Assembly (NCBI GenBank): GCA_022825185.1
Contig: JAJDYK010000342.1
Coordinates: forward strand, 1-43,775
Direction: 5' to 3'
DNA length: 43,775 nt
Origin: Candidatus Latescibacterota bacterium
GTDB lineage: Bacteria; Latescibacterota; UBA2968; UBA8231
Part shown: positions 31,823 through 40,756 of the stretch, one piece after another
Position numbering within the stretch: the first letter of the stretch is position 1
Layout: each line of letters begins with the position of its first letter
The notes under the pieces: model-generated
Seen by the model: the letters and a program-made list of their open reading frames with translations, nothing else
What the model was told of the DNA's origin: nothing
Databases searched by the model: none
Made by a program: the position numbers and the translations under genes

Positions 31823-34624
31823 CTAGAAATTGTACACCAAGCTCAGATCAACGAAGCTGTCGCGTCGGGTCTCGTAGTGAATCTCCGCTTGGTCGATATT
31901 GAGGAGATAGATCGCCTCTAGGTTCACAGACCACTGGTCAGCAATACGCCGCTCCAACGCGACGGCCAGTGCGCGCGTAGAACGGTCCACATCCCCCAGC
32001 ATACTAGCGACAATTTCACTGCTCTGAACGTCGTTGAGCGCAAGGCGAGCGGCGAAGAAGAGATCGTTTTCGAGCGTATTGGGCGAGCGGCTTGGGGTTG
32101 CATTGCGGCCACGCCCGTCGTAATTCCATTCGCCGAGCAGACTGAGATCGGCAGCCGAGCCAAAAACGGAATAGAACGTGTACTCGCCGCCAAAAACAGA
32201 AGCAACGTAATCCTCTTCCCGGCCAGACAGGTTGCGAGCACCGGCGCGCTGGATAGCCTCCAGCTTGAACAACCAAGAGCCGACCGTTAGCTGAGCGTCC
32301 AGCCCAAATTGGCGGATTTGCGCGTAGTACTGACCTAAGGCCGGTGCGCCGCTAGAGTCCAAGAGTAGCTTCAGAGCAGGCTCCCGGCTGGTGCCCTCGA
32401 ATGCACTCACCCCCAGATCGAGGAGTCCAAAACTGCGACTGTACCGAGCGGCGAAATCCACGTGCCGCTCCTTGGCCTCGCTCTCGTACTCGACATGCTC
32501 AGCTTCTACCACGAGCGGCAGACGCAGGCGACCCGCTCGGCCCGGAAAGGTGCGGACGCGGTGATAGGGTAGCCCCAGTATTTCCATCACACCCCAATCG
32601 CTAGACCAGGTGAAATACACCATAGGTTGCCCCAACTTGGCCTCTCCGGCCGGATGTTCGACGAAATCGACTTGGTTGACAATATCGACCAAATGCTGCG
32701 ATTCAGTGACGCCCCAGAACACTTGATCGACGCCCACGCGCAGTTCCCATTCGCCGTCGCCGATTCCGCCGAATAGCAGCAGATAGGCTTCGCGCAGGTC
32801 AGCATGGGTGCGGCGCGAATCTGCATTGTCGTAGCGAAAGAACGGAGCGAGCGTGAGGCTTCTGCCCCCGGCGTCTTCCAGATAGAGTTCGGGCTTCGCA
32901 ACAAAGCCGCTCGCGAGTGAGCGTTGGCCGGGGTGGGCACCGGCCTGGGGGAACCAGCGGCTTTCGACATTTATACGCCCGGAGAACTCGTGCTCAATCT
33001 CAGCCCGCGCCTCGACGGCAAAGACCAAGGCCAAAATCCCGACAGCGCCGAAGGCCGCACGATTCTTCGAATCCCCTTTCGACACCCTCAAAAACAGCGA
33101 CAAAACCACCGACAGCGCTGTGACTACTACGCCGAGCACAAACACATCTCCCACGGCCTCGGCCAGCGCCGAGTGGAGTGTACTCAGCAATGCGTCCGCC
33201 ATCTGAGCTTCCGTGAATTCGGCTCTCAGCACATCCAAGGCGGCCGGATCGATAAGTGCCCTCGGATTGTCCTTGATGGCGTCCAACCGACCCGGGCCGA
33301 GCGCCGCCCTGACCGCATCGGCAACAGTCTCTTCCACTCTTGTAGAAAATCTATGCGTCATCACAACGCCTAGCACGGCGAGTCCCAGCGTACCGCCGAT
33401 CAGCCGGTAGAACTGTAGCGCCGCAGTAGCAGTGCCCACGAGTCTAAACGGCACCGTGTTCTGAACGGCGAGGTTGAATGTGGCCAGCACGCCGCCAAGC
33501 CCAAGCGCCATGATCACAACGCATCCCACGGCCATCGAGGAACTGGTATTCGCGTTCATAGTAGAAATGAGGTACATACCGAGGGCCATCAATCCCGTAC
33601 TGATCAACGCCTGTCGTCGGAAACGTCCATCCCTTTTAGCGAGCATTCGCCCTGACGCGATCGCACCAACGACAATTCCAAGTATCAAGGGGGTCAGGAA
33701 ACCGCCGCTACTGGTAGGCGAGGCACCCAGGACGCCCTGAAAAAAGAGCGGTAGAAAAACAATAGTTCCATACAGTCCAAAGCCAGCGAGAAACGCGACT
33801 ACTGTTGCAACGGCAACCACTCTGGATCTGTATATCTCGAAAGGCATAATGGGAGCAACCGCCTTCGATTCTGCGATTGCAAATATCGCCGTCATAACCA
33901 AGCCGAATACCAATAAGCCGATAACCTGCGGTGTATCCCACGCATAGTAAACGCCTACTATGGACAACGCGAGCAGTATGGGCACTACGGAGAGTACCAG
34001 AGTTACCATGCCAAGATAATCCAGATTGCGGTTTTGCACCTCGGGCCGGATCGGCGGAAAAGTCCGAATAATCAGCAGTAGAATCGGAATCCCGATTGGA
34101 ATATTGATGAAGAATATCCAGTGCCACGAAAGTACATCAGTGAGGACGCCGCCCAGCGTCGGTCCGATAACCGAAGCCACGCCGTACACTAGACTTATTA
34201 ATCCTTGATACCTACCTCGAACTTCGGGTGGGAACAGATCGGCAGTTACCAAGAATCCATAGGCCATGATAGCTCCGCCGCCGATCCCCTGTACGGCGCG
34301 GAAGGCGATGAGCTGATTCATGGTCTGACTCATGCCTGCCGGTATAGAGCCGCCGATGAAGACCACTATGCCAAGGACTAAGAAAACCTTGCGCCCGTAC
34401 AAATCGGTTAGCCGCCCCACAATCGGAATCGCTACCGTGGCCGCGACCAAGTATGCGGTCGCAGCCCATGTGTAGCGATCGAAACCACCGAGGTCCGCGA
34501 TGATGACGGGCATTGCAGTGGCGACGACGGTCTGACCCAGCGCGGCCATAAACATTGCCAGCATCACGCCCAACATCGCCAGCATCACCTGTTTTGTGGG
34601 AAGTTGTACGAAGTCTTTTTCCAT
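31823..34624 (-). CDS. Fusion: DHA2-type MFS exporter followed by an outer-membrane beta-barrel with its own signal peptide
   Basis: One 933-residue reading frame. Residues 1-513 are a 14-TM drug/proton antiporter of the EmrB/QacA group: AALGQTVVATAMPVIIADLGG, GRLTDLYGRKVF, FRAVQGIGGGAIM, VIGPTLGGVLTD. At 515-541 comes a classic signal peptide, basic SKGDSKNR, a hydrophobic core, then EARA before EIEHEFSGR. Residues 542-933 alternate as beta-strands (DLREAYLLLFGG, LRVGVDQVFWG, porin-like) and end in LVYNF, the terminal aromatic residue of outer-membrane barrels. An internal GTG at 33085 could start the barrel separately, though with little ribosome site. The MFS part would sit in the inner membrane; the barrel would need processing. 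No frameshift is needed. Confidence 0.82.
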   Translation of the reverse strand: MEKDFVQLPTKQVMLAMLGVMLAMFMAALGQTVVATAMPVIIADLGGFDRYTWAATAYLVAATVAIPIVGRLTDLYGRKVFLVLGIVVFIGGSIPAGMSQTMNQLIAFRAVQGIGGGAIMAYGFLVTADLFPPEVRGRYQGLISLVYGVASVIGPTLGGVLTDVLSWHWIFFINIPIGIPILLLIIRTFPPIRPEVQNRNLDYLGMVTLVLSVVPILLALSIVGVYYAWDTPQVIGLLVFGLVMTAIFAIAESKAVAPIMPFEIYRSRVVAVATVVAFLAGFGLYGTIVFLPLFFQGVLGASPTSSGGFLTPLILGIVVGAIASGRMLAKRDGRFRRQALISTGLMALGMYLISTMNANTSSSMAVGCVVIMALGLGGVLATFNLAVQNTVPFRLVGTATAALQFYRLIGGTLGLAVLGVVMTHRFSTRVEETVADAVRAALGPGRLDAIKDNPRALIDPAALDVLRAEFTEAQMADALLSTLHSALAEAVGDVFVLGVVVTALSVVLSLFLRVSKGDSKNRAAFGAVGILALVFAVEARAEIEHEFSGRINVESRWFPQAGAHPGQRSLASGFVAKPELYLEDAGGRSLTLAPFFRYDNADSRRTHADLREAYLLLFGGIGDGEWELRVGVDQVFWGVTESQHLVDIVNQVDFVEHPAGEAKLGQPMVYFTWSSDWGVMEILGLPYHRVRTFPGRAGRLRLPLVVEAEHVEYESEAKERHVDFAARYSRSFGLLDLGVSAFEGTSREPALKLLLDSSGAPALGQYYAQIRQFGLDAQLTVGSWLFKLEAIQRAGARNLSGREEDYVASVFGGEYTFYSVFGSAADLSLLGEWNYDGRGRNATPSRSPNTLENDLFFAARLALNDVQSSEIVASMLGDVDRSTRALAVALERRIADQWSVNLEAIYLLNIDQAEIHYETRRDSFVDLSLVYNF

Positions 34625-34920
34625 CGCCTGCTCGGTGAAAGCGGCTAAAGGCGCGTAGCGCGTTTAGGTCGTAAAAAGAGGTTCCTAATTCTACTGCTTA
34701 ACTGATGTTACGCACGGGTATGGGGTATGGGATGCTGTCACGCCTAAAGGGCACGGTGAAGTGCTTCGAGCTGCGTTTTGGACCCCTCCCCAGGCCCCTC
34801 CCCGACACGGGGAGGGGAGCTTTGGTTCCCCCTTCCTCACAGGAAGGGGGCTAGGGGGTAGGTCCACGTCAGTGCTTAAGGAACCTCATACGGCGACGGG
34901 AATCTTGGCACAGAACAGCA
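34625..34920. other. 296-bp intergenic region holding a dispersed palindromic repeat
   Basis: No gene is visible. The right half holds two hairpins within GC-rich, pyrimidine/purine-asymmetric sequence (separate entry at 34795-34850); the left half, next to the MFS start, has no clear sigma-70 boxes. It separates the LolA-like gene from the MFS/barrel gene on the same strand. Confidence 0.6.
34795..34850. repeat. Tandem hairpin repeat unit (CCCCTCCCC / CCCCCTTCCT)
   Basis: Arm CCCCTCCCCG at 34795-34804 pairs with CGGGGAGGGG at 34808-34817, and CCCCCTTCCT at 34828-34837 pairs with AGGAAGGGGG at 34841-34850, each around a 3-base loop. An outer GGACC/GGTCC pair at 34780 and 34861 brackets both. 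I recognise this composition from common dispersed repeats of GC-rich environmental genomes. Confidence 0.75.
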
Positions 34921-35736
34921 TCAACGCGCCCGTTTTAGCCCGGTTCGCGTAAAATCGCGCTCGTCGAGGTCTGTCTGAAATTGAAAATCCGCCCAAGTCA
35001 GCACGGTGCTTTTCCCAGTCAAATGATTTTCCATCGTCATCTCGCCAGCGCGCCAGTAACGCTCCAAGTACTGCTGGTAATTCCCCAGCATAAGCGTCTT
35101 CAAATGGGCATCCTTGCGGTCGTAGTACTCCACTTTCCACACGCGCAGTTCGTCCTTGTCGCGCCAGACCACCTGGCGGCTATAGCCGGATTTCTTATCG
35201 ACGGGAACGCGTTCGGAGACCGTGCAGGTCAACTCGCCACAAGGCTCGTCGCGCAGGTAGCGGTAGGTGAATTTCTCCACGGCCTGGGGGGTCAAGTCCT
35301 CATAGGCAAATTCACTCCCCATGAAGGAACCGGATCGGTTCGACGAACTAATGCGCTTGACTCGCTTCAGCGCGGGCAGATAGAGCCATTGATCATCCGC
35401 GTTTTCCCGATGCGCGTGAATGAGCAACGCCGTTCCCTGCACATCGCGCGGCTCATCGAACACAAACAAGCTCTTGTCGCCATCGTCGGCGACTTCGAGG
35501 ACTTTTACTCGAAGCTGGCGTCGGCTCTCCTGCCCGTGCTTGTTGCGCAGCACCATGGTTTGTTGGGCCGTAAAGTTGCCAAAGCCCTCCTCGCGCGCGT
35601 GAGAATCCTCGGCGATTTTCAGTCCAGCTTCCTCGGGCGTGGCGCTTTCGGCATGAGCGAATGTTGTCGCGCCAAGATAAGTCAAAGTGATCAGACAAAG
35701 CGCAAAAAACGGCAGCATGGATCGCGTGGAAATCAT
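34921..35736 (-). CDS. LolA-like outer membrane lipoprotein-sorting protein
   Basis: A 271-residue periplasmic protein. A signal peptide ends near residue 29 (TTFAHA before ESATPEE). The body has the half-barrel LolA-like fold typical of proteins encoded next to MMPL exporters: FTAQQTMVLRNKHGQESRRQLRVK, LFVFDEPRDVQGTALLIH, QWLYLPALKRVKRISSSNRSGSFMGSEFAYEDLTP. It would carry a lipid or other hydrophobic molecule through the periplasm. Its ATG overlaps the MMPL stop as ATGA, strongly supporting joint function with that exporter. Confidence 0.88.
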   Translation of the reverse strand: MISTRSMLPFFALCLITLTYLGATTFAHAESATPEEAGLKIAEDSHAREEGFGNFTAQQTMVLRNKHGQESRRQLRVKVLEVADDGDKSLFVFDEPRDVQGTALLIHAHRENADDQWLYLPALKRVKRISSSNRSGSFMGSEFAYEDLTPQAVEKFTYRYLRDEPCGELTCTVSERVPVDKKSGYSRQVVWRDKDELRVWKVEYYDRKDAHLKTLMLGNYQQYLERYWRAGEMTMENHLTGKSTVLTWADFQFQTDLDERDFTRTGLKRAR

Positions 35737-38015
35737 GTCTTTCTCCGGTCGATGGCAATCAGCAGCGTTGGCAGGAGTAAAAAGTCGGCGACAAGCGCGA
35801 AGACAATCGTGATCGTGACCAAAAGGCCGAGCGCCCAGCTCACCTCAAATCCCGAGGTGGCAAACACTAAAAAGCCGACCGACAAAACCGCGGTCGTCGT
35901 CCATAAAGCGTGCCCCACCATGTGGAAGGCAGAACGCACGGCCTCGGGTGCTGGCAGGCCCTCGCGGCGGGCCTTCAGATATTTGCTCAGAAAATGAACC
36001 GTATCATCTACGACAATGCCGAAGACAACAGCGATGACCACCGAGGACGCAATGCCCACATGGCCGACCAGATAGCCCCACAAGCCGAAGCTCATAATGG
36101 CGGGAATAAAATTGGGCAGCAGGCTGAGGAGCCCGATTCGCACGCTCTTGAAAATCCAAATCAGGATGAACGAAATGAGCACCATAGCCGTGATCGTACC
36201 GCGCAACATGCTGTTAATGTTGCGCAGCGACAGATGGGCAAACACGACACTCAGGCCCGATGCTTCCTGGGCAAAAGCGGGTGCATTGGCGCGCAGCCAG
36301 ACTTGGGCGCGCTCATCAAGTTCGCGTATATCGCGCGACCACGCATTTTTGGTTGTCACGACTAGACGCGTAGCGGATTTGGCAACATCAATGCGATCGT
36401 TGAGGTCACTGCCAAACGGCAGCGAAAGCTCGTACAGCAACAGGTACTGCGCCGCAAGGTCCGAGTCTTCGGGCAAGCGGTAAAAGGCTAGATCATCGCC
36501 GTGCATGTTTTTGTTGAGACGCTTCATAATGTCCGAAAACGCCTGGACATGAGTCACTTCAGGTTGCTGCCGATACCACTCGGCGAACGCATCAACCTTG
36601 CGCAAATAGTCGGGATCAGTGATGCCGCCTTCGCGCCCGGCACTCAGCGAGTATTCCAGCTTGTCTAAGCCGGTTAGGTTATCAATGACATAATCCGTAT
36701 CGCGCCGGAACTCGTAGCGATCATCAAAGTACTGCGCCATGTTGTCGCTTAGCTCAATGCGGGGAATGCCGATTGCTAACACCACGATCACCGAGGACAT
36801 GGCCACAAGCAGGAATGTACTCCGAGCGATGACAAAGTCGGCGAAGCGGTCGAAGAACGCCGTTCCCTCGGCTTGGACGCGGGGCGCGCGCAACGGCAGA
36901 ATCGACAGCAATGCCGGCAGCAGCGTCATGGTGTATATGAGAGCGCATAATACGCCAAACGCCACGTAATTGCCCAAGACGTGAAACGGCGGCGAATCCG
37001 AGGCGTTCAGGCTGAGGAATCCTATCGCTGTTGTAACCGAGGTGATGAATACTGGATAGGCATTAATGCGAATCGATTCGACAATCGCCGCATTTCTATC
37101 CAGACCGCGCCGCATACCCAGTAAAACACTCGTGACAATGTGAATCGAATCCGCAATGGCGATCACCATGACAATAATCGGCACGCCGGCGTTGGTGGGG
37201 CTGAACACTACGCCATTCCAGCCGGCGAATCCCAAGGTCGTATTGACGACAAACACCAGCACGGCGACAACGGCCAACGTGCTGAGAATCGAGCGCAAGA
37301 GAATAATGGTGGCACCTACGATGATGACAAACACAATAGGTGTCAGGGTCTGCATGTCGTCCTGTGTAGCATCGGAGAACGCCCGATGCATGACGACATC
37401 GCCGGTCATGTAGTAATCGATATCCGGGTGACTCGTGCGGGCCTCGGCTAGGAGTGAGTGGAGATAATCGGTGATTTCGACTACGGCCTGATCTGGATTT
37501 TCAGGCAGAATAAAATTAATAGCCACCCCAGCCGTGCGTCCGTCGTGAGCGACCAGCCGCCCGGCAATTTCAGCCGCGTCCAGCGCGATCTTTTCGATTC
37601 GCACCACGTCAGTATCGCTCAGTGCAGATGCGTCCTCAACGAGCGGCGCGACGACCAAATCGTCCTCAAATGCTTCGCTGTGGGTATAGTTAGTAAGGGA
37701 ATTGACGCGACTAGAATAAGGCGCGCGCCACGCAGCCTCGGTCAATTCCTCAATCGCACCGAGCGCCTCGCGGGTGAACACCGAGCCATCGCGTGGCGCA
37801 ACGGCAATCAGCGCCGCATTGGAGACGGAATACGTGTTCTCCAAGGCGTCGAACGCGGCCAGTTGCGGATTGTCGGCGCTGAACAGAACGCGATAATCGT
37901 TGGTAACAGTGATGAAACGAGCACCCGCCGTGATGGCGAGCATGACCAGCGTTGCGAGCGCAACGACCAGCCAGCGGCGGTGCAGAATGGCGGCGATGTA
38001 GCGTTCCAATTGCAT
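35733..38015 (-). CDS. MMPL/RND superfamily exporter
   Basis: A 760-residue inner-membrane protein with one N-terminal TM helix (LVVALATLVMLAITAGARF), a large periplasmic loop, a five-helix bundle at about 225-370, a second loop and a matching bundle at about 625-750. The duplicated pattern GVPIIVMVIAIADSIHIV and VVIAVVFGIVVDDTVHFLSKYL carries the acidic residues used in proton relay. It belongs to the hopanoid/lipid-exporter-like branch of the MMPL family. With the LolA-like protein it probably moves a hydrophobic compound toward the outer membrane. It is preceded after 53 bp by the MpaB-type oxygenase gene. Confidence 0.9.
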   Translation of the reverse strand: MQLERYIAAILHRRWLVVALATLVMLAITAGARFITVTNDYRVLFSADNPQLAAFDALENTYSVSNAALIAVAPRDGSVFTREALGAIEELTEAAWRAPYSSRVNSLTNYTHSEAFEDDLVVAPLVEDASALSDTDVVRIEKIALDAAEIAGRLVAHDGRTAGVAINFILPENPDQAVVEITDYLHSLLAEARTSHPDIDYYMTGDVVMHRAFSDATQDDMQTLTPIVFVIIVGATIILLRSILSTLAVVAVLVFVVNTTLGFAGWNGVVFSPTNAGVPIIVMVIAIADSIHIVTSVLLGMRRGLDRNAAIVESIRINAYPVFITSVTTAIGFLSLNASDSPPFHVLGNYVAFGVLCALIYTMTLLPALLSILPLRAPRVQAEGTAFFDRFADFVIARSTFLLVAMSSVIVVLAIGIPRIELSDNMAQYFDDRYEFRRDTDYVIDNLTGLDKLEYSLSAGREGGITDPDYLRKVDAFAEWYRQQPEVTHVQAFSDIMKRLNKNMHGDDLAFYRLPEDSDLAAQYLLLYELSLPFGSDLNDRIDVAKSATRLVVTTKNAWSRDIRELDERAQVWLRANAPAFAQEASGLSVVFAHLSLRNINSMLRGTITAMVLISFILIWIFKSVRIGLLSLLPNFIPAIMSFGLWGYLVGHVGIASSVVIAVVFGIVVDDTVHFLSKYLKARREGLPAPEAVRSAFHMVGHALWTTTAVLSVGFLVFATSGFEVSWALGLLVTITIVFALVADFLLLPTLLIAIDRRKT

Positions 38016-38068
38016 AGATATTTTCTAAAGCGTCGCAAGAGACGAGTTGCGGATAACAGAATGCGGTC

Positions 38069-39244
38069 TCACCAACGCGATGGGTCTCCGTGTAGCTCGT
38101 CGGGCAATCGGTAACTGATCCCCTCTTCTTCGAGCACAGATATGTCGAGCATGGTCATAAAATTTTGCGTGCGCAGACCTTTGGCACGCTGCCCAGGTCC
38201 TCTAAGGGCATCAATAACTTCTTGGACTCTGCGCCGCATCCGCAAATACACCAACGCCCCGGTCGTCCGACTTTTCGGGAACATGAGTTGGTCGGCGAGC
38301 TCGTCTCCGAGCAAGGCGCGCGAAAGGCGGTATCCATAGCTAAGCAGGGCCTTGCGCTCGTCTTTGTCTTCAATGCCGATCACTAAGGGGGCCGAGTTAA
38401 TCACCGAGTTGGCCATGGCAATGGCTTCCACGCCAAAGGGCGGTTCGCACATATAGCCCACGCGGAATATCTCGCGAGCTTCGGCTTCATCGCGAAATAT
38501 GAGCGCGTCGGGCACTCCCATCAGCCAAGCGGTGTAGCGCCAGATTTGCATAAAACTGTCGCGCTCTTCGTCGTTCAGCCGCGCGCCAATCCTCCCGGCT
38601 GCCCACAGCATCATTCCAGAGAAGTTACAGGACGCGAGCGCGATGTGGGCAGCACTCAGCGGCATTCCGTGCGCTTCTTGGTCCCAGTCTTCAGAAACGA
38701 GCAACTGTTGCCTGACCCGCGCGTGTACCAGCCGGAGGCGGACGGACAGTTTCCAACCCTCGCCGTGCCGCTCTAGGCCGCCTGGCAACATAATCTCCAA
38801 GAGATGCCGGATATTCTGCCGCAACCGCCGCACACCCCGATCGGTCAGCCGCCCCGTGATGAAAAACGATTGGCTGATTAGCGTCGTGAAACCCCGGACG
38901 ATGATATCCGTGACAAACGCGGTGAGAAACAGGTCTGAGTAGGCGTGGAATTTGCGGCATCCGGCATACACTACCTCGGAATCGAACCACTCAGGCGGCG
39001 TACTAATCCGATCAAAGAACTCTCTTATTTCCTCCGGTGCCGCGCGCAATGCCTCCGCATCCTCATCCATCCCAGCCCTGATGAACTCGGCCTGCTGATC
39101 TTGGTCAGCGGCAGCTATTACATTGACTAGGGCATCGGCTTCGGGATCGCCGATAAGCGTGTGCTCAATGTACTTATCGGCAAGCTCGGGATCGGACGCA
39201 CGGGCCTTTTCGTACCCAGGCTGATATGCAATAGGTATTTGCAT
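38069..39244 (-). CDS. MpaB family oxygenase (DUF2236, rubber-oxygenase-like)
   Basis: A 391-residue, mostly helical protein of the DUF2236 family that includes ER-bound MpaB and latex-clearing proteins. Family marks are LIGDPEADALV near residue 31, VRLRLVHARVRQQL near 164-177 with the conserved histidine and arginines of the haem pocket, and IWRYTAWLMGVPDALIFRDEAEA near 229. It would oxidatively modify a hydrophobic, perhaps isoprenoid or lipid, substrate. It is the first gene of the exporter operon and has a strong promoter with repeated operator-like motifs. No signal peptide is visible. Confidence 0.85.
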   Translation of the reverse strand: MQIPIAYQPGYEKARASDPELADKYIEHTLIGDPEADALVNVIAAADQDQQAEFIRAGMDEDAEALRAAPEEIREFFDRISTPPEWFDSEVVYAGCRKFHAYSDLFLTAFVTDIIVRGFTTLISQSFFITGRLTDRGVRRLRQNIRHLLEIMLPGGLERHGEGWKLSVRLRLVHARVRQQLLVSEDWDQEAHGMPLSAAHIALASCNFSGMMLWAAGRIGARLNDEERDSFMQIWRYTAWLMGVPDALIFRDEAEAREIFRVGYMCEPPFGVEAIAMANSVINSAPLVIGIEDKDERKALLSYGYRLSRALLGDELADQLMFPKSRTTGALVYLRMRRRVQEVIDALRGPGQRAKGLRTQNFMTMLDISVLEEEGISYRLPDELHGDPSRW

Positions 39245-39281
39245 TCGGCGAGACCTATTGAACCTTGACGCCTTGTCGCAT

Positions 39282-39321
39282 TTAGTCCAACGTGTTGAAA
39301 GAACCTTTTTGTTAGTCCAAC
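39282..39321. promoter_or_regulatory. Duplicated TTAGTCCAAC operator-like motif
   Basis: TTAGTCCAAC occurs exactly at 39282-39291 and 39312-39321, spaced by 30 bp or about three helical turns. The second copy touches the -10 box of the mpaB promoter, the first lies in the transcribed leader. That placement suits cooperative binding by a repressor. No regulator gene lies next to it. Confidence 0.6.
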
Positions 39322-39323
39322 CT

Positions 39324-39353
39324 ATTATACTTACTCAACTTATGGATTGTCAA
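39324..39353 (-). promoter_or_regulatory. Consensus sigma-70-type promoter of the mpaB-mmpL-lolA operon
   Basis: On the minus strand TTGACA (39348-39353) and TATAAT (39324-39329), both perfect consensus, are separated by 18 bp. The leader to the mpaB ATG is about 70 bp. It is the clearest promoter in the window. Confidence 0.8.
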
Positions 39354-39384
39354 TCACATAAAATTCCTATTGAATTTACCACTC

Positions 39385-40662
39385 CTACACGAACTTCGGC
39401 CCGCCGCAGCCATCGTTGACCACGTGGCTGCGCACTGGAATCGCCTCTTGGTCGGGAATGACTAATTCGAGCGGCGAATCATTCTCAATGACAGTGCCAG
39501 CCCCCACGCGCACTCCGGCCCCCAATTTAATCGCGCCAGGCCGTGCAGTCCTCGCTATGATCGTGCCAATAGATACCGACACGCCGATCCGGCAATCCGG
39601 GCCAATCGCGACGATGCCGTTGATTTCGGTGTTGGCTCCAATCGCCGTGTGGTCGCCCACCTCCACGGGGCCGAAAATCCCGGCGTCCGTGCCAATAAAA
39701 ACGTAGTCGCCAATAACGGGATGGCGCTGCTGCACCTTGCCACTGAGGCCGCCCAAAGTACACGGGTAAATGTGGCACCCGCTGCCGATGATACCCGTCT
39801 GCCCGGTGGTGATGCCGCGATGGGGGTGGTCGAGAAAGTTGGCATCACCCATCTGCGTTTCGGGATGGATATCCGCCTGGTAGTAGCGTCCCCCCAACTC
39901 GGCAATGGCCCGTGGCAGCAAGGGCACCGGCCGCCGCGTCAGGCCGGATTCGCCGGCCACCGAGCCGGAGCGCGTTAGAGCGTGGGCAATGTCGTGGTAG
40001 AACAGCACTCGCCAGCCCGGATAAGTGCTCATCACGAGCTGCATCTGATAGTCGAAAATGAAGTCGCACTCCAGCGCGCCGAGGAAGTCGCGATAGTGAT
40101 CGAAGTCGCGGCGGCGAATAGTCTCTTCCAAAGCGGCCCGGAAATCGATCTTGAGTAGCTGCTCCTGCGTCAACCCACAGTTGTCGAGCAAATAGGCGTC
40201 CCAAACGGCCGGATCCCTAAGCGCGGCAAAGCGGTTCCAGTGAGCGCGCACCTTGTAGGCGGGCAATTCCCACAGCAAGCAGATGGTGTTCATCAGGGCC
40301 TTCTCTTCAGCGCCTTCGCTCTCGCCGACCGCCAAGAACGACTGCGCGATCATCGCGTAGAGCTGGTCGGCAATCTCGCCGATGGCCTCGTCGAGCGATG
40401 GCTTTTGATGCCCCGGCCCGAGGGCATTGTGCGAGCCAGGGGCGACGCATTCGAGCAAGTTGCCCAAAACCGTTTCCAGCAAATCGCGATTGACAAACCC
40501 GCGCCCAGAGCGCTGCGAGAGAATGTCCCGGTCAACCGCGTCAATGCGCAGTGCGGCGACCTCCTCTGCGGTGTAGATCGGCACCAACTGCTCTAACAGC
40601 CGCTCTAACAGCTCCCACTTGCGGCGTTGATACGCAGTGTCAAACAGCGTGGAATTGTTCAT
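39385..40662 (-). CDS. Serine O-acetyltransferase-like hexapeptide-repeat protein
   Basis: A 425-residue protein. The N-terminal ~200 residues are helical (KWELLERLLEQLVPIYTAEEVAAL), longer than the helical part of CysE. The C-terminal left-handed beta-helix resembles serine acetyltransferase: ADIHPETQMGDANFLDHPHRGITTGQTGIIG, TLGGLSGKVQQRHPVIGDYVFIGTDAGIFGPVEVGDHTAIGANTEI. The DH pair and RHP site match CysE's active-site layout. Cysteine precursor synthesis or another small-molecule O-acetylation is likely. I use the ATG at 40662, with GGGAG 6 nt upstream; the frame extends further upstream but through the divergent gene's leader. Confidence 0.78.
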   Translation of the reverse strand: MNNSTLFDTAYQRRKWELLERLLEQLVPIYTAEEVAALRIDAVDRDILSQRSGRGFVNRDLLETVLGNLLECVAPGSHNALGPGHQKPSLDEAIGEIADQLYAMIAQSFLAVGESEGAEEKALMNTICLLWELPAYKVRAHWNRFAALRDPAVWDAYLLDNCGLTQEQLLKIDFRAALEETIRRRDFDHYRDFLGALECDFIFDYQMQLVMSTYPGWRVLFYHDIAHALTRSGSVAGESGLTRRPVPLLPRAIAELGGRYYQADIHPETQMGDANFLDHPHRGITTGQTGIIGSGCHIYPCTLGGLSGKVQQRHPVIGDYVFIGTDAGIFGPVEVGDHTAIGANTEINGIVAIGPDCRIGVSVSIGTIIARTARPGAIKLGAGVRVGAGTVIENDSPLELVIPDQEAIPVRSHVVNDGCGGPKFV

Positions 40663-40716
40663 CTGTTGCTCCCCATTCTGCCTCCGCATAATTTTAACGA
40701 AACTTATGGAACGCAC

Positions 40717-40734
40717 GCCGGGTTGCAACCCGGC
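40717..40734. repeat. 18-bp perfect palindrome between divergent genes
   Basis: GCCGGGTTGCAACCCGGC is a perfect palindrome in the 94-bp gap between the acetyltransferase-like and metallo-hydrolase genes. It resembles a dispersed repeat unit, though an operator role is possible. Confidence 0.7.
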
Positions 40735-40756
40735 CTCACGCTTACAGGGAGAAACC

